A stretch of 21,120 nucleotides of DNA from an uncultured Akkermansia sp. (lineage in GTDB: Bacteria; Verrucomicrobiota; Verrucomicrobiia; Verrucomicrobiales; Akkermansiaceae), in contig URLZ01000039.1 in NCBI GenBank assembly GCA_900548895.1, forward strand, positions 1-21,120, in the 5' to 3' direction. The position numbers and the translations under genes are program-made. This document shows, piece by piece, positions 15,459 to 21,120 of the stretch. A model generated the notes under the pieces. It saw only the letters and a list, made by a program, of their open reading frames with translations, had not been told where the DNA came from and did no database searches. How positions within the stretch are numbered: position 1 is the first letter of the stretch; each line of letters opens with the position of its first letter.

Positions 15459-15548
15459 GGAGCCTCGCTTCAACCCGCCTCAACCGGCTGCGGCGCGCTT
15501 GCAGAGCGCACGCTCGGTGCCGAAGGGAAGCGCATAAAAGGCGCAACG

Positions 15549-15591
15549 AAAAAAGCCCCCGCAGGCCGCGAAGCCTGCGGGGGCTTTTTTT
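15549..15591. terminator. Bidirectional terminator between the ROK gene and htpG
   Basis: A perfect 12-bp stem (GCCCCCGCAGGC with GCCTGCGGGGGC, loop CGCGAA) is preceded by six A and followed by seven T residues, so it can end transcripts from both sides. It sits between the convergent ROK gene and htpG. The strand skew of the window also flips near this point. Confidence 0.92.
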
Positions 15592-15695
15592 CATTGTTGC
15601 CTCGGCTGCCCGGCCGCCCTCGCCGACCCCGCCGCGCGGCCGAGGGGGTCGACTCGCGGGGCAGGGGTGGGGCAGGGGGCCGAGCGGCCCGGCGC

Positions 15696-17540
15696 TTACT
15701 TCTGAAGCAGCTTTTCGATGAGGGCCGAGCTGTTGTCCGCCAGCTTCGAGGGATCCTCCAGCAGGCCGGCGCGCAGCAGCGCCGTGTCGATCACCTGACC
15801 GGCCAGCAGGCGGGCCAGCTCTTCATCAGAGCCCTTCAGCTCCGCGAGCTTCTGCACGATCGGGTGGTGCGGGTTGAAGGCAATCTCGGGGTGAGACTCC
15901 GGCACCTCCTGGCCCATCGCCTTGAGGTAGGCGCGCACCTCGGGCGTCACATCGTGCTCCGCCTGCAGCGCAATCGCCGGCGCGCTGCTCACGCGGTCCG
16001 TCGTCGTCACCTTGCTGAACTGATCCTTGAAGGCCTCGCTCACCCAGTCCGTCAGCCCCTTGGCCGCCGCCTCGTCGAGGCCCGGCTCCTGCTCCTGCGT
16101 CTCCAGCGGCGGCAGGTCGAGATTCGCGCGATCAATCGCCTTGATCTCCTTCTCGTCCACCCGCATCAGGCTGTCCATCACAAACTGGTCGCCATTCTCC
16201 GTCATGAAGGCCACCTCAAAGCCGCGGGCCTTGAGCGCATCCAGATACGGCGAATGCTCCAGCTGGGCGCGCGAGAGACCGTAGAGCACGTAGATGTCCT
16301 TCTGATTCTCCTTCATGCGGCTGATGTAGTCCGCAAAACTCGTCAGCTTGCCGGGCTCCGTGAAGGTCGACTCAAAGCGCAGCAGCTTGCCGAGCTCATT
16401 CTTGTACTCCCACGTCGTCACCACACCCTCCTTGATGTAGCGGCCGAACTGAGCCCAGAATTTTTCGTAGGTCTCCGGCTCAGACTTCGCCACGCCCTCC
16501 AGATGCTTGATGAAGCGCTTGGTGATGATGCCCGAGATCTTGCGCAGCAGCGAATTGTCCTGCAACATCTCGCGAGAGATATTCAGCGGCAGATCCTCGC
16601 TGTCCACCACACCCGTCAGGAAGCGCAGCCAGTCCGGCAGCAGCTTCTCCGGCTTGCTGTCAATGAGCACCTTGTGGCAATAGAGCGCCACATTCGGCTC
16701 GCAGCGCCCGAAGCCCATCGCCTCCGGATTCTCCTCCGGCACAAAGAGCACCGAATTGAGCACAATCGGCGCATCCGCGCTGAAGTGCATATAAGTCAGC
16801 GGCTTCGAATCCGTGTGGCTGATGAACTGGTAGAACGCGTCGTACTGCTCCGGCGTCACATCCTTCTTGTTCTTCATCCAGATCGCCTGCACCGTGTTGA
16901 GGTGCTCGCCGTTGAAGTCAATCGGGAAACCGACGAAATTGCTGTACTTCTCCACAATGTAGCGCGTGTGATCCGCCTTGCTGAACAGCGCCGCATCCTC
17001 CTTGAGGTGAATCAGAATCGACGTGCCGCGCGGCGTCTCCGCCGGAGCCTCCTCCAGCGTGTAGCCGTCCCGGCCATCGCTCGACCACTTCACCGGCGTC
17101 GCCTCCGGCTGCCACGAGCGCGTCGTCACCTCCACGCTATCCGCCGCCATGAAGACGCTGTAGAAGCCCACGCCGAACTGGCCGATGAGATCCTGCGAGC
17201 CGGCCTGGCTCTCCTTCATCGCCTCGAGGAACTTCTTCGTGCCCGAGTGAGCAATCGTGCCGAGATACTCAACCACCTCATCCTGCGTCATGCCGATGCC
17301 GGAATCTGCAATCGTCAGCGTGCGAGCCTCCTCATCCGTCGTAATCGCAATGCGCAGCTCGCGCTCCGGCTGATAAATATCAGCCTGCGTCAGCTGCTTG
17401 AGACGCAGCTTCTCCAGCGCGTCCGAGGCATTGGACACGAGCTCGCGCACAAACACCTCGCGATCACTGTAGAATGCGTGAATCACAATATCAAGCAGCT
17501 GTCGAACTTCCGTCTGGAACTGATGTGTCGTATTTTCCAT
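15696..17540 (-). CDS. htpG: HSP90-family molecular chaperone HtpG
   Basis: This 614-aa protein is the cytosolic ATP-dependent chaperone HtpG, which works as a dimer on client proteins under stress. The GHKL ATPase domain is intact: ELVSNASDAL with Glu33 and Asn37, IADSGIGM with Asp79, and GQFGVGFYS (120-128). The middle and C-terminal dimerisation domains follow at normal length. The ATG at 17540 (MENTTHQFQTEV) is chosen over an in-frame ATG at 17579 because family similarity begins here and the predicted transcript start at about 17594 leaves a ~54-nt leader with no Shine-Dalgarno site. It is a single-gene unit with its own promoter, convergent with the ROK gene and ended by the shared hairpin. 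Codons mostly end in G or T, in contrast to topB. Confidence 0.97.
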   Translation of the reverse strand: MENTTHQFQTEVRQLLDIVIHAFYSDREVFVRELVSNASDALEKLRLKQLTQADIYQPERELRIAITTDEEARTLTIADSGIGMTQDEVVEYLGTIAHSGTKKFLEAMKESQAGSQDLIGQFGVGFYSVFMAADSVEVTTRSWQPEATPVKWSSDGRDGYTLEEAPAETPRGTSILIHLKEDAALFSKADHTRYIVEKYSNFVGFPIDFNGEHLNTVQAIWMKNKKDVTPEQYDAFYQFISHTDSKPLTYMHFSADAPIVLNSVLFVPEENPEAMGFGRCEPNVALYCHKVLIDSKPEKLLPDWLRFLTGVVDSEDLPLNISREMLQDNSLLRKISGIITKRFIKHLEGVAKSEPETYEKFWAQFGRYIKEGVVTTWEYKNELGKLLRFESTFTEPGKLTSFADYISRMKENQKDIYVLYGLSRAQLEHSPYLDALKARGFEVAFMTENGDQFVMDSLMRVDEKEIKAIDRANLDLPPLETQEQEPGLDEAAAKGLTDWVSEAFKDQFSKVTTTDRVSSAPAIALQAEHDVTPEVRAYLKAMGQEVPESHPEIAFNPHHPIVQKLAELKGSDEELARLLAGQVIDTALLRAGLLEDPSKLADNSSALIEKLLQK

Positions 17541-17570
17541 AAGTCTGTCTGTCTGAACAATCAGAAACAC

Positions 17571-17586
17571 GGCCGCCAACGCGGCC
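17571..17586 (-). promoter_or_regulatory. GC hairpin in the htpG 5' leader
   Basis: GGCCGC and GCGGCC form a perfect 6-bp inverted repeat around a 4-nt loop, placed about 8-24 nt into the predicted htpG mRNA. It could be an operator, an mRNA-stabilising hairpin or a temperature-responsive element. It is not a CIRCE element. Confidence 0.35.
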
Positions 17587-17600
17587 CTTCACGTGCCCCT

Positions 17601-17628
17601 ATTGTACGAGCCAAAGCCCGCGCGTCAA
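17601..17628 (-). promoter_or_regulatory. Promoter of htpG
   Basis: On the minus strand TTGACG (17628-17623) and TACAAT (17606-17601) are 16 nt apart. This is a housekeeping-type promoter. No sigma-32-like -35/-10 pair or CIRCE repeat was found. Confidence 0.65.
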
Positions 17629-17714
17629 GGGGCAAAATGCGGCATATTAACCCCCGCCCCCAAACAAAGCGCACCCCCGCCCCCGACCGCCCGGCGCCCC
17701 CGGGGCCACCCTCC

Positions 17715-17742
17715 TTGACGGCGGGCGAAAAACTGCTATACT
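17715..17742 (+). promoter_or_regulatory. Promoter of the first PH/DUF3592 gene
   Basis: TTGACG (17715-17720) and TATACT (17737-17742) are 16 nt apart. The predicted transcript start near 17749 leaves about 12 nt before the ATG and no Shine-Dalgarno site. The -10 box is followed by CAGCCC, as in the second paralogue. Confidence 0.65.
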
Positions 17743-17761
17743 CAGCCCGTAGACCGCCCCC

Positions 17762-19336
17762 ATGGAACAGCCCGACATCGACGACCATCTCAGCCGCGAC
17801 GCCCGCGAGCGCCTGCAACAAACCCTCGCCCCGGGCGAAACCCTCCTCTGGGCCGCCGCCCCCATCCCCCGCCTGCACCTGCGCCGCCACATCCCCGGCT
17901 TCATCTCGGGCCTGATCTCCATCGGCGTCCCCCTCTACATCGTCATTCCTTTCTGCTCGGCAGACAGCAACTTGCCGACCGTCGCGCGAGCCCTCTTCAT
18001 CCTCTTCCTCATCCCCTTCATCCTGCCCGGACTCCACAGCCTCGCCCTCCCCTGGATCGAGCGCCGGCGCCGCCGCAACATGATCGCCGCCGTCACCGAC
18101 CGCCGCTGCCTGCTCCTCTACCCCCGCCTGTTCCGCAGCCCCGGGCTCGGCGAATGGCCCCTCCGCTACTCTTCCGTCGACGAACAGCCCGACGGCAGCG
18201 GCGACATCATCTTCATCACCCCCGCCCATACCCGACGCGCCCGAACAAGCGGGCCGAACAGCTTCCCCGACATCCCCCGCGTGCGCCGCGTGCAACACAT
18301 CATCGATAACGCCGCCCGCGCCGCCGCCCCGAGCCCCGAACCCGACGACGACTCCGGCGACGACTCCGGCGACGATAAGAACTCCGACGTCCCCGGCCGG
18401 AGCGCCCCAACCCCTCGGCGGAAGCTCATCGGCAGCATCATTGGCGGCACCATCGCCCTCCTCATCGCCGCCGCCCTTGCCATCCCCCTCGCCATCACCA
18501 CCCGCAGCAGCTACCGCATCATCCGCGACTACCTCCCCGCCACCGCCACCGTCACCCACGTTGAATGGAGCGAGGACCTCGCCCGAGCCCACTACCGCTT
18601 CACCCTCGACGGCCAAAGCTACACCGGCCGAGAACAGACCGCCTCCAACGTCGGCGTCAAGCAAGTCGGCGAACGCATCGACATCCTCTACAACCCCAAC
18701 AACCCCGCCGAAAACAGCCCCCGCAGCTTCTTCGACCTCTGGCTCCTCCCCCTCATTCTGGGCATCCTCTTCCTCGTTTTCGCCGCCTTCGGCACCCTCA
18801 GCTTCATCAACGTGCGCAAAGTACGCCTCAAAGGCCCCCCTGCGCCCACCCTCCCAGACGGCGGCCGGACCGCCCCACCCCCTCGGCAGAAGCTCATCGG
18901 CGGCATCGTCGCCCTCCTCATCGCCGTCGGCCTCTCCATCCCCCTCGCCATCACCACCCGCAGCAGCTACCGCATCATCCGCGACTACAGCCCCGCCACC
19001 GCCACCGTCACCCACGTTGAATGGACCCGGAGCCACAGCAGACACGGCAGCTCTCGCGTCGCCCGAGCCCACTACCGCTTCACCCTCGACGGCCAAAGCT
19101 ACACCGGCCGAGAACAGAGCGCCTCCAACGTCGGCGTCAAGCAAGTCGGCGAAAGCATCGACATCCTCTACAACCCCAACAACCCCGCCGAAAACAGCCC
19201 CAGCGCCTTCCTCGACCTCTGGTTCCTCCCCATCATCCTGAGCATCTTCTTCCTCCTCGCCGCCACCATAAGCATCCTCTCGTTCGGAACCTATCGAGAA
19301 AAACGCCGAAAAGACACCGCAACCCCCCGCGACTAA
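17762..19336 (+). CDS. Membrane protein with PH-like domain and two tandem DUF3592 units
   Basis: This 524-aa protein is of unknown function. Residues 1-43 (LAPGETLLWAAAPIPR) and about 105-185 (AVTDRRCLLLYPRLFR, then FPDIPRVRRVQHIID) look like the two halves of a bacterial PH-type domain, split by a transmembrane hairpin (about 44-100). An acidic linker with two DDSG repeats follows (about 195-210). Then come two DUF3592 units (about 220-350 and 376-510), each with a leading membrane helix, the core YRIIRDY-x-PATATVTHVEW, a beta segment with YRFTLDGQSYTGRE, the hallmark DILYNPNNPAEN, and a trailing membrane helix. Most DUF3592 proteins have one such unit. The ATG at 17762 is set by identity with the paralogue at 19425. 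It probably acts in the inner membrane; no function can be assigned. Confidence 0.82.
   Translation: MEQPDIDDHLSRDARERLQQTLAPGETLLWAAAPIPRLHLRRHIPGFISGLISIGVPLYIVIPFCSADSNLPTVARALFILFLIPFILPGLHSLALPWIERRRRRNMIAAVTDRRCLLLYPRLFRSPGLGEWPLRYSSVDEQPDGSGDIIFITPAHTRRARTSGPNSFPDIPRVRRVQHIIDNAARAAAPSPEPDDDSGDDSGDDKNSDVPGRSAPTPRRKLIGSIIGGTIALLIAAALAIPLAITTRSSYRIIRDYLPATATVTHVEWSEDLARAHYRFTLDGQSYTGREQTASNVGVKQVGERIDILYNPNNPAENSPRSFFDLWLLPLILGILFLVFAAFGTLSFINVRKVRLKGPPAPTLPDGGRTAPPPRQKLIGGIVALLIAVGLSIPLAITTRSSYRIIRDYSPATATVTHVEWTRSHSRHGSSRVARAHYRFTLDGQSYTGREQSASNVGVKQVGESIDILYNPNNPAENSPSAFLDLWFLPIILSIFFLLAATISILSFGTYREKRRKDTATPRD
18347..18370 (+). repeat. 12-bp tandem repeat (DDSG codons)
   Basis: GACGACTCCGGC occurs twice in exact tandem and in frame, encoding DDSG-DDSG in the acidic linker. 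The paralogue has only a single short acidic stretch here, so copy number appears to change by slippage. Confidence 0.8.
18413..18732 (+). repeat. DUF3592 DNA repeat, unit 1
   Basis: This is the first of three related DUF3592-coding units. Its part 18581-18720 differs from 19061-19200 at only two positions by my reading, with an exact 480-nt offset. Confidence 0.8.
18882..19212 (+). repeat. DUF3592 DNA repeat, unit 2
   Basis: This is the second unit inside the same gene. The two differences from unit 1 in the 140-nt core both change amino acids (Thr to Ser, Arg to Ser). It carries a few extra codons after THVEW. Confidence 0.8.
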
Positions 19337-19375
19337 AACACCCCGAAGCCCTGCCGCCCGCTGCGCCCGCTCGCA

Positions 19376-19403
19376 TGGACAGCAGACAAAAAACGTCTAC
19401 ACT
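19376..19403 (+). promoter_or_regulatory. Promoter of the second PH/DUF3592 gene
   Basis: TGGACA (19376-19381) and TACACT (19398-19403) are 16 nt apart. The A-rich spacer end, the -10 box and the CAGCCC behind it match the promoter of the first paralogue, so the duplication included the promoter. The leader would be about 15 nt with no Shine-Dalgarno site. Confidence 0.55.
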
Positions 19404-19424
19404 CAGCCCTCAACTCGCCGCCCC

Positions 19425-20510
19425 ATGGAACAGCCCGACATTGACGACCATCTCAGCCGCGACGCCCGCGAGCGCCTGCAACAAACCCTCGCCCCGGGCG
19501 AAACCCTCCTCTGGGCCGCCGCCCCCATTCCCCGCCTGCACCTGCGCCGCCACGGATCAGACCTCTTCTCAGGCCTGCTCTGCCTCGCCTTAGCCTTCGC
19601 CTGCGCAGGAAAAGCCGGACTGTTCAGCGCAGAAGAGACCCGCATGACACTCAGCGGGGGAATCTTCATCAGCATCGTCCTCACCTTCATCCTCCTGCCG
19701 TGCCTCAGCTACCTCAGCCGCCCCTGGATCGAGTACTGGCGCCGGCGCAACATGATCGCCGCCGTCACCGACCGCCGCTGCCTGCTCCTCTACCCCCGCC
19801 TGTTCCGCAGCCCCGGGCTCGGCGAATGGCCCCTCCGCTACTCTTCCGTCGACGAACAGCCCGACGGCAGCGGCGACATCATCTTCATCACCCCCGCCCA
19901 TACCCGACGCCCCGGAACAATCGGGCCGAAGAGCTTCCCCGACATCCCCTGCGTGCGCCGCGTGCAACACATCATCGACAACGCCGCCCTCGCCGCCGCC
20001 CCGAGCCCTGAACCTGACGACGACTCCGACGCCCCCGGCCGGACCGCCCCAACCCCTCGGCGGAAGCTCATCGGCAGCATCGTCGGCGGCACCATCACCC
20101 TCCTCATCGCCATCGGCCTCTCCATCCCCGTCTACCTCACCACCCTCAGCAGCTACCGCATCGTCCGCGACTACCTCCCCGCCACCGCCACCGTCACCCA
20201 CGTTGAATGGATCGAGAGGGAGAGCGGGCGCGGCGGCTCACGCGTCGCCCGAGTCCTCTACCGCTTCACCCTCGACGGCCAAAGCTACACCGGCCGAAAA
20301 GAGGGCGCCACCATCGGCGTCGAGGAAGTCGGCGAACGCATCGACATCCTCTACAACCCCGACAACCCCGCCGAAAACAGCTCCAGCCGCTTCTTCGACC
20401 TCTGGTTCATCCCCGTTCTCTTTGGCGGCTTCCTTCTCCTCACCGCCTCCCTGAGCACCTACTCCTTCATCACTCTGTTCAAAGAACTCCGCAAAGCCCC
20501 CCGCGACTGA
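19425..20510 (+). CDS. Membrane protein with PH-like domain and one DUF3592 unit (paralogue)
   Basis: This 361-aa protein is a tandem paralogue of the preceding gene, 88 nt downstream of it. Residues 1-43 are identical to those of the first paralogue; the DNA differs at two silent ATC/ATT positions. Residues 44-107 form a different transmembrane hairpin (FSGLLCLALAFACAGKAGLF and IFISIVLTFILLPCLSYL). The following 165 nt (19746-19910) are identical to 18074-18238. A shorter acidic linker leads to a single DUF3592 unit with YRIVRDYLPATATVTHVEW and DILYNPDNPAEN, flanked by membrane helices. It has its own copy of the promoter, so the two genes can be transcribed separately. Function is unknown. 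The start is fixed by identity with the first paralogue. Confidence 0.82.
   Translation: MEQPDIDDHLSRDARERLQQTLAPGETLLWAAAPIPRLHLRRHGSDLFSGLLCLALAFACAGKAGLFSAEETRMTLSGGIFISIVLTFILLPCLSYLSRPWIEYWRRRNMIAAVTDRRCLLLYPRLFRSPGLGEWPLRYSSVDEQPDGSGDIIFITPAHTRRPGTIGPKSFPDIPCVRRVQHIIDNAALAAAPSPEPDDDSDAPGRTAPTPRRKLIGSIVGGTITLLIAIGLSIPVYLTTLSSYRIVRDYLPATATVTHVEWIERESGRGGSRVARVLYRFTLDGQSYTGRKEGATIGVEEVGERIDILYNPDNPAENSSSRFFDLWFIPVLFGGFLLLTASLSTYSFITLFKELRKAPRD
20047..20366 (+). repeat. DUF3592 DNA repeat, unit 3
   Basis: This is the single unit in the second paralogue. It is closer to unit 1 in its leading part (CTCATCGGCAGCATC) but more diverged after THVEW than units 1 and 2 are from each other. Confidence 0.7.
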
Positions 20511-20753
20511 ACCTCCTGCCCCCACGACCCCGCTGTGCCCCCACCCCACAGCCCGCGCGCAGGGCAGGGCACAACCCGGGCAGAAACACCCGCCCACCCC
20601 CGGCTCACCGTCCTTCGCCTCCGGCAGCCGAACAGCCGATAAACGCGCAAGAGCTTGGCCACCAGCGCCCCCGAGGCCTCACACACTCCCCGGATTCCGC
20701 CCGCCCATCCCGCGCCGCCACACCCCAAGCCCGCACCGCAAAACACTTTCCGC
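20511..20753. other. GC-rich, C-rich intergenic stretch
   Basis: No gene, RNA or convincing hairpin-plus-T terminator was seen between the second paralogue and the tRNA promoter. The plus strand is strongly C-biased, which opens long spurious frames. Confidence 0.5.
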
Positions 20754-20782
20754 TTTACAGAGGCGCCCGACTCTGATACACT
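20754..20782 (+). promoter_or_regulatory. Promoter of the tRNA gene
   Basis: TTTACA (20754-20759) and TACACT (20777-20782) are separated by 17 nt. The -10 box ends six bases before the first base of the tRNA, so the primary transcript should have almost no 5' leader. Confidence 0.65.
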
Positions 20783-20788
20783 CCCCGC

Positions 20789-20861
20789 GGGGCTGTAGCT
20801 CAGCGGTTAGAGCAGAGGACTCATAATCCTTTGGTCGTGGGTTCGAACCCCACCGGCCCTA
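20789..20861 (+). tRNA. tRNA with anticodon CAT (elongator Met or Ile2)
   Basis: This is a full cloverleaf of 73 nt. The acceptor stem GGGGCTG pairs with CGGCCCT (with two G-U pairs), the D-arm stem is GCTC/GAGC, the anticodon stem is GAGGA/TCCTT with loop CTCATAA, and the T-arm is GTGGG/CCCAC with loop TTCGAAC. CCA is not encoded. The anticodon CAT leaves three identities. Initiator Met is unlikely, because it would have three G-C pairs in the anticodon stem. The short D-loop and the TTGGTC variable region look more like Ile2 (lysidine-modified), but elongator Met cannot be excluded. Confidence 0.95.
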
Positions 20862-20866
20862 TTATG

Positions 20867-20912
20867 GGAGCGGTCGTAACCAAGACAAAATGGTAACGAC
20901 CGCTCCTTTTTT
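20867..20912 (+). terminator. Terminator after the tRNA
   Basis: A 15-bp stem with one mismatch (20867-20881 with 20892-20906) and a 10-nt loop is followed by six T residues. It directly follows the tRNA 3' end. Confidence 0.88.
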
Positions 20913-21120
20913 GTGCCTGGATTTAAGCGACTTATAAAATCGCAACTCATAACGAAAATCGGACTTCCCGGGCTGATTTTGCATCCATTTTGCCCCCATT
21001 TTGCAGCCAAAAGGACTCGCTTAGACTCGTGCGTTCACAGTCACATTACATGCAATTAGCTGATTATCGGGTCAAGCGCAAAGTGTGTGGAAACCGCCCG
21101 TTGAGCCACCTAGAGTACCG
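20913..21120. other. AT-richer right-edge stretch, possible start of an integrated element
   Basis: Composition falls clearly from the GC-rich level before the tRNA. No complete gene is visible. A minus-strand frame enters from beyond the window and stops at 21064-21066, with too few residues to identify. Three 11-bp direct repeats lie at 20976-21008. Confidence 0.4.
20976..21008. repeat. Three 11-bp direct repeats
   Basis: ATTTTGCATCC, ATTTTGCCCCC and ATTTTGCAGCC follow one another without gaps. The shared pattern is ATTTTGC-N-N-CC. The 11-bp period does not fit codons and suggests protein binding on one face of the helix, for example arm-type integrase sites beside a tRNA attachment site. 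Confidence 0.6.

Noticed and set aside
15594..17915. Long plus-strand frame antisense to htpG
   Set aside because: It is a shadow of htpG, with an Arg/Leu/His-rich translation and no domain.
17561..19144. Long minus-strand Gly/Asp/Ala-rich frame over the DUF3592 genes
   Set aside because: It is antisense to genes that have membrane helices, a duplicated promoter and paralogue conservation.
20807..21010. Minus-strand 67-aa frame ending GVRTHDQRIMSPLL
   Set aside because: This is the well-known false protein produced by reading across a tRNA on the wrong strand.
21064..21120. Partial minus-strand frame entering from the right edge, possible integrase C-terminus
   Set aside because: Only about 18 residues are visible, with no diagnostic motif.
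1..21120. CRISPR arrays, insertion sequences, rRNA genes
   Set aside because: No regularly spaced repeats, transposase frames with terminal inverted repeats, or rRNA motifs were found.

Overview
The window is dense, GC-rich chromosomal DNA from a bacterium. It carries htpG, topB, a sugar-kinase-type ROK gene, a type I restriction-modification operon and a tRNA. The lineage cannot be fixed from sequence alone. Very high GC, first genes of transcription units without Shine-Dalgarno sites, and a ROK kinase lacking the zinc cysteines would fit the Planctomycetota-Verrucomicrobiota group, but that is only a tentative inference.

Left region (1-9580) is a defence block. A GC-rich minus-strand remnant of a small R-M-associated-looking protein (about 211-471) is followed by a sharply AT-rich plus-strand gene (571-2379) for a solitary SMC/RecF-like ATPase. 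Next comes a complete minus-strand type I R-M operon in the order hsdM (9390-6820), hsdS (6830-5664), hsdR (5639-2463), with a recognisable promoter at 9450-9478. The ATPase is convergent with hsdR and looks like later cargo that landed between hsdR and the remnant.

Middle region (9554-14504) is a probable three-gene minus-strand operon: topB (type IA topoisomerase III), an SBF-like/YfeH transporter that overlaps topB by ATGA, and a YwaF/TMEM164-like membrane protein, closed by a hairpin-plus-U terminator at 9554-9579. Divergent from topB is a ROK kinase (14505-15458) whose -10 box lies so close to the ATG that its mRNA should be leaderless. A bidirectional terminator (15549-15591) separates it from the convergent htpG (17540-15696).

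Right region (17762-20510) holds two tandem paralogous membrane proteins. Each has a bacterial-PH-like module split by a transmembrane hairpin, followed by two (first gene) or one (second gene) DUF3592 units. Long nucleotide-identical blocks flank a hairpin that differs completely between the two copies. A tRNA with anticodon CAT (20789-20861) follows, with its own promoter and a strong terminator. Composition becomes AT-richer after it, and three 11-bp direct repeats lie there, so the tRNA may mark an integration site.

Across these regions the plus strand is C-rich at about 2.5-4.7 kb, G-rich at about 5-15.4 kb, and strongly C-rich from 15.5 kb to the tRNA, irrespective of gene orientation. 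The best leads for something undescribed are the AT-rich solitary ATPase and the duplicated PH/DUF3592 genes.
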